A stretch of DNA of 24,643 nucleotides from JBKGYG01 sp046546235 (GTDB taxonomy: Bacteria; Bacillota; Clostridia; Lachnospirales; DSM-24629): assembly GCA_046546235.1 (NCBI GenBank), contig JBKGYG010000024.1, forward strand, positions 1-24,643, written 5' to 3'. The notes under the pieces were generated by a model. The model saw nothing but the letters and a program-made list of their open reading frames with translations, searched no databases and had not been told where the DNA came from. The position numbers and the translations under genes are program-made. Positions 23,888-24,643 of this stretch are shown here, in pieces. The stretch's first letter is position 1. Each line of letters opens with the position of its first letter.

Positions 23888-24557
23888 CTCCCCATTTAGT
23901 ATGAATATATTTTGGATCGCTTGGGTTTGGTTCTATCTTTTCTCTTAAACGTCGAACATGAACATCAACAGTTCTAACATCTCCTGGATAATCATATCCC
24001 CACACTATATTTAACAAATTCTCTCTACTAAAAACTTTATTAGGATTATTTATTAATAACTCTAATAAATCAAACTCTTTTGCTGTTAAGTTTACTTCCT
24101 CTTCCTTTAAATACACCCTTCTACTATCAGTCTCTATGCTAAGTTCACCAGATTCAATATGGCTATCATTTTCTTCAATTGATTCAGTTTTTAAATCAGT
24201 TCTTCTCATAATAGCTTTAATTCTAGCCTTTAATTCTAAAATATTGAATGGTTTTGTCATATAATCATCTGCACCATATTCTAATCCCATAATTTTATCC
24301 ATATCTTCACTTTTAGCAGTTAACATAATAATTGGCACATTAGAAAATTCCCTGACTTGTTGACAAACATCTAAACCATCAACTTTTGGTAACATTAAAT
24401 CTAAAACAATTAAATCATATTCATTTTCATTAACTAAATTTAAAGCCTCTTCACCATCATATGCCGAGTCAACTTCCATACCATCTTGTTCTAAACCAAA
24501 TTTAATTCCTTTTACAATTAATTTCTCATCATCTACTACTAAAATCTTTTTACTCAT
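23862..24557 (-). CDS. OmpR/PhoB-family response regulator
   Basis: A DNA-binding response regulator of 231 residues. The receiver domain (1-120) has Asp9 and Asp10, the phosphoacceptor Asp53 (VLDLMLPKVDG), Thr80 and Lys102 (MTKPF). The winged-helix output domain (about 133-228) ends RTVDVHVRRLREKIEPNPSDPKYIHTKWGVGYYF, the recognition helix and wing typical of the family. AGAGGTGA stands before the ATG. It is the first gene in this direction that I can see in the window and probably heads the transcript regulator-kinase-lipoprotein-comEC-holA. The genes it controls cannot be read from here. Sequence type resembles the WalR/PhoP/ResD group, but I do not assign it to one. Confidence 0.94.
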   Translation of the reverse strand: MSKKILVVDDEKLIVKGIKFGLEQDGMEVDSAYDGEEALNLVNENEYDLIVLDLMLPKVDGLDVCQQVREFSNVPIIMLTAKSEDMDKIMGLEYGADDYMTKPFNILELKARIKAIMRRTDLKTESIEENDSHIESGELSIETDSRRVYLKEEEVNLTAKEFDLLELLINNPNKVFSRENLLNIVWGYDYPGDVRTVDVHVRRLREKIEPNPSDPKYIHTKWGVGYYFQNK

Positions 24558-24600
24558 TTTTTCACCTCTAATTTATACTAATATACAAGCTATTATATAA

Positions 24601-24643
24601 GGACAAAAGTGGCTTCGCCACGTTCGCAACGCGATTTGTCCCA
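24601..24643. repeat. Palindromic intergenic repeat element at the window edge
   Basis: GGACAAA (24601-24607) and TTTGTCC (24635-24641) form the outer stem. Inside are two small hairpins, GTGGC-TTC-GCCAC (24609-24621) and CGTT-CGC-AACG (24621-24631). The clover-like layout is compact and G+C-rich compared with its surroundings. The segment 24621-24643 matches 4651-4673 at 19 of 23 positions, so this is a dispersed element. It stands about 45 bases upstream of the response regulator start and may continue beyond the window. Confidence 0.65.

Noticed and set aside
1..24643. A new defence, toxin or mobile system
   Set aside because: Every sizeable gene falls in a known family, and most sit in a conserved Firmicutes order; there are no integrase, transposase, restriction or toxin-antitoxin genes.

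Overview
The window is AT-rich chromosomal DNA from an endospore-forming Firmicute, most likely a Clostridia lineage. The evidence is the sporulation genes gpr and spoIIP, a HrcA/CIRCE heat-shock operon, an IreB homologue, a short ThiI paired with a cysteine desulfurase, and strong AGGAGG-type ribosome binding sites throughout. Genus cannot be fixed from the sequence alone. Coding density is high, all but two genes lie on the minus strand, and I see no phage, transposase, CRISPR array, tRNA or rRNA.

Reading the minus strand from high to low coordinates, the layout is as follows. (1) 24557-18109: an OmpR-type response regulator, its membrane histidine kinase, a GerMN-domain lipoprotein, comEC and holA. 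(2) rpsT (17791-18054) runs the other way, with a good promoter, a structured leader, a TTG start and a strong terminator. (3) 17605-15267: gpr and spoIIP. (4) 15072-12119: lepA and hemW. (5) 11837-4992: hrcA, grpE, dnaK, dnaJ, prmA, rsmE and a CheY-like regulator, behind a promoter with a perfect CIRCE operator. (6) 4991-4569: a 423-base gene-free stretch full of inverted and direct repeats. (7) 4568-2229: a cysteine desulfurase abutting thiI. (8) A plus-strand gene for an HPr-like protein (1971-2204) that lacks the phosphorylatable histidine. (9) 1800-508: mtaB. (10) 280-20: ireB.

The backbone comEC-holA-rpsT-gpr-spoIIP-lepA-hemW-hrcA-grpE-dnaK-dnaJ-prmA-rsmE-mtaB is the conserved Firmicutes order known from Bacillus subtilis. 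What departs from it is informative. The cheY gene, the repeat-rich gap, the desulfurase-thiI pair and the HPr-like gene lie between rsmE and mtaB. A two-component system with a GerMN lipoprotein lies upstream of comEC, where B. subtilis has comEA/comEB.

Most of the window is well-known core machinery: protein folding, ribosome and tRNA modification, spore formation and germination, DNA uptake and replication. I find no clear new defence or mobile system. The best leads are the regulator-kinase-GerMN lipoprotein trio, which resembles the actinobacterial MtrA-MtrB-LpqB arrangement; the His-less HPr that keeps its regulatory serine; a dispersed palindromic repeat family seen at two places; and an inverted repeat over the desulfurase-thiI promoter.
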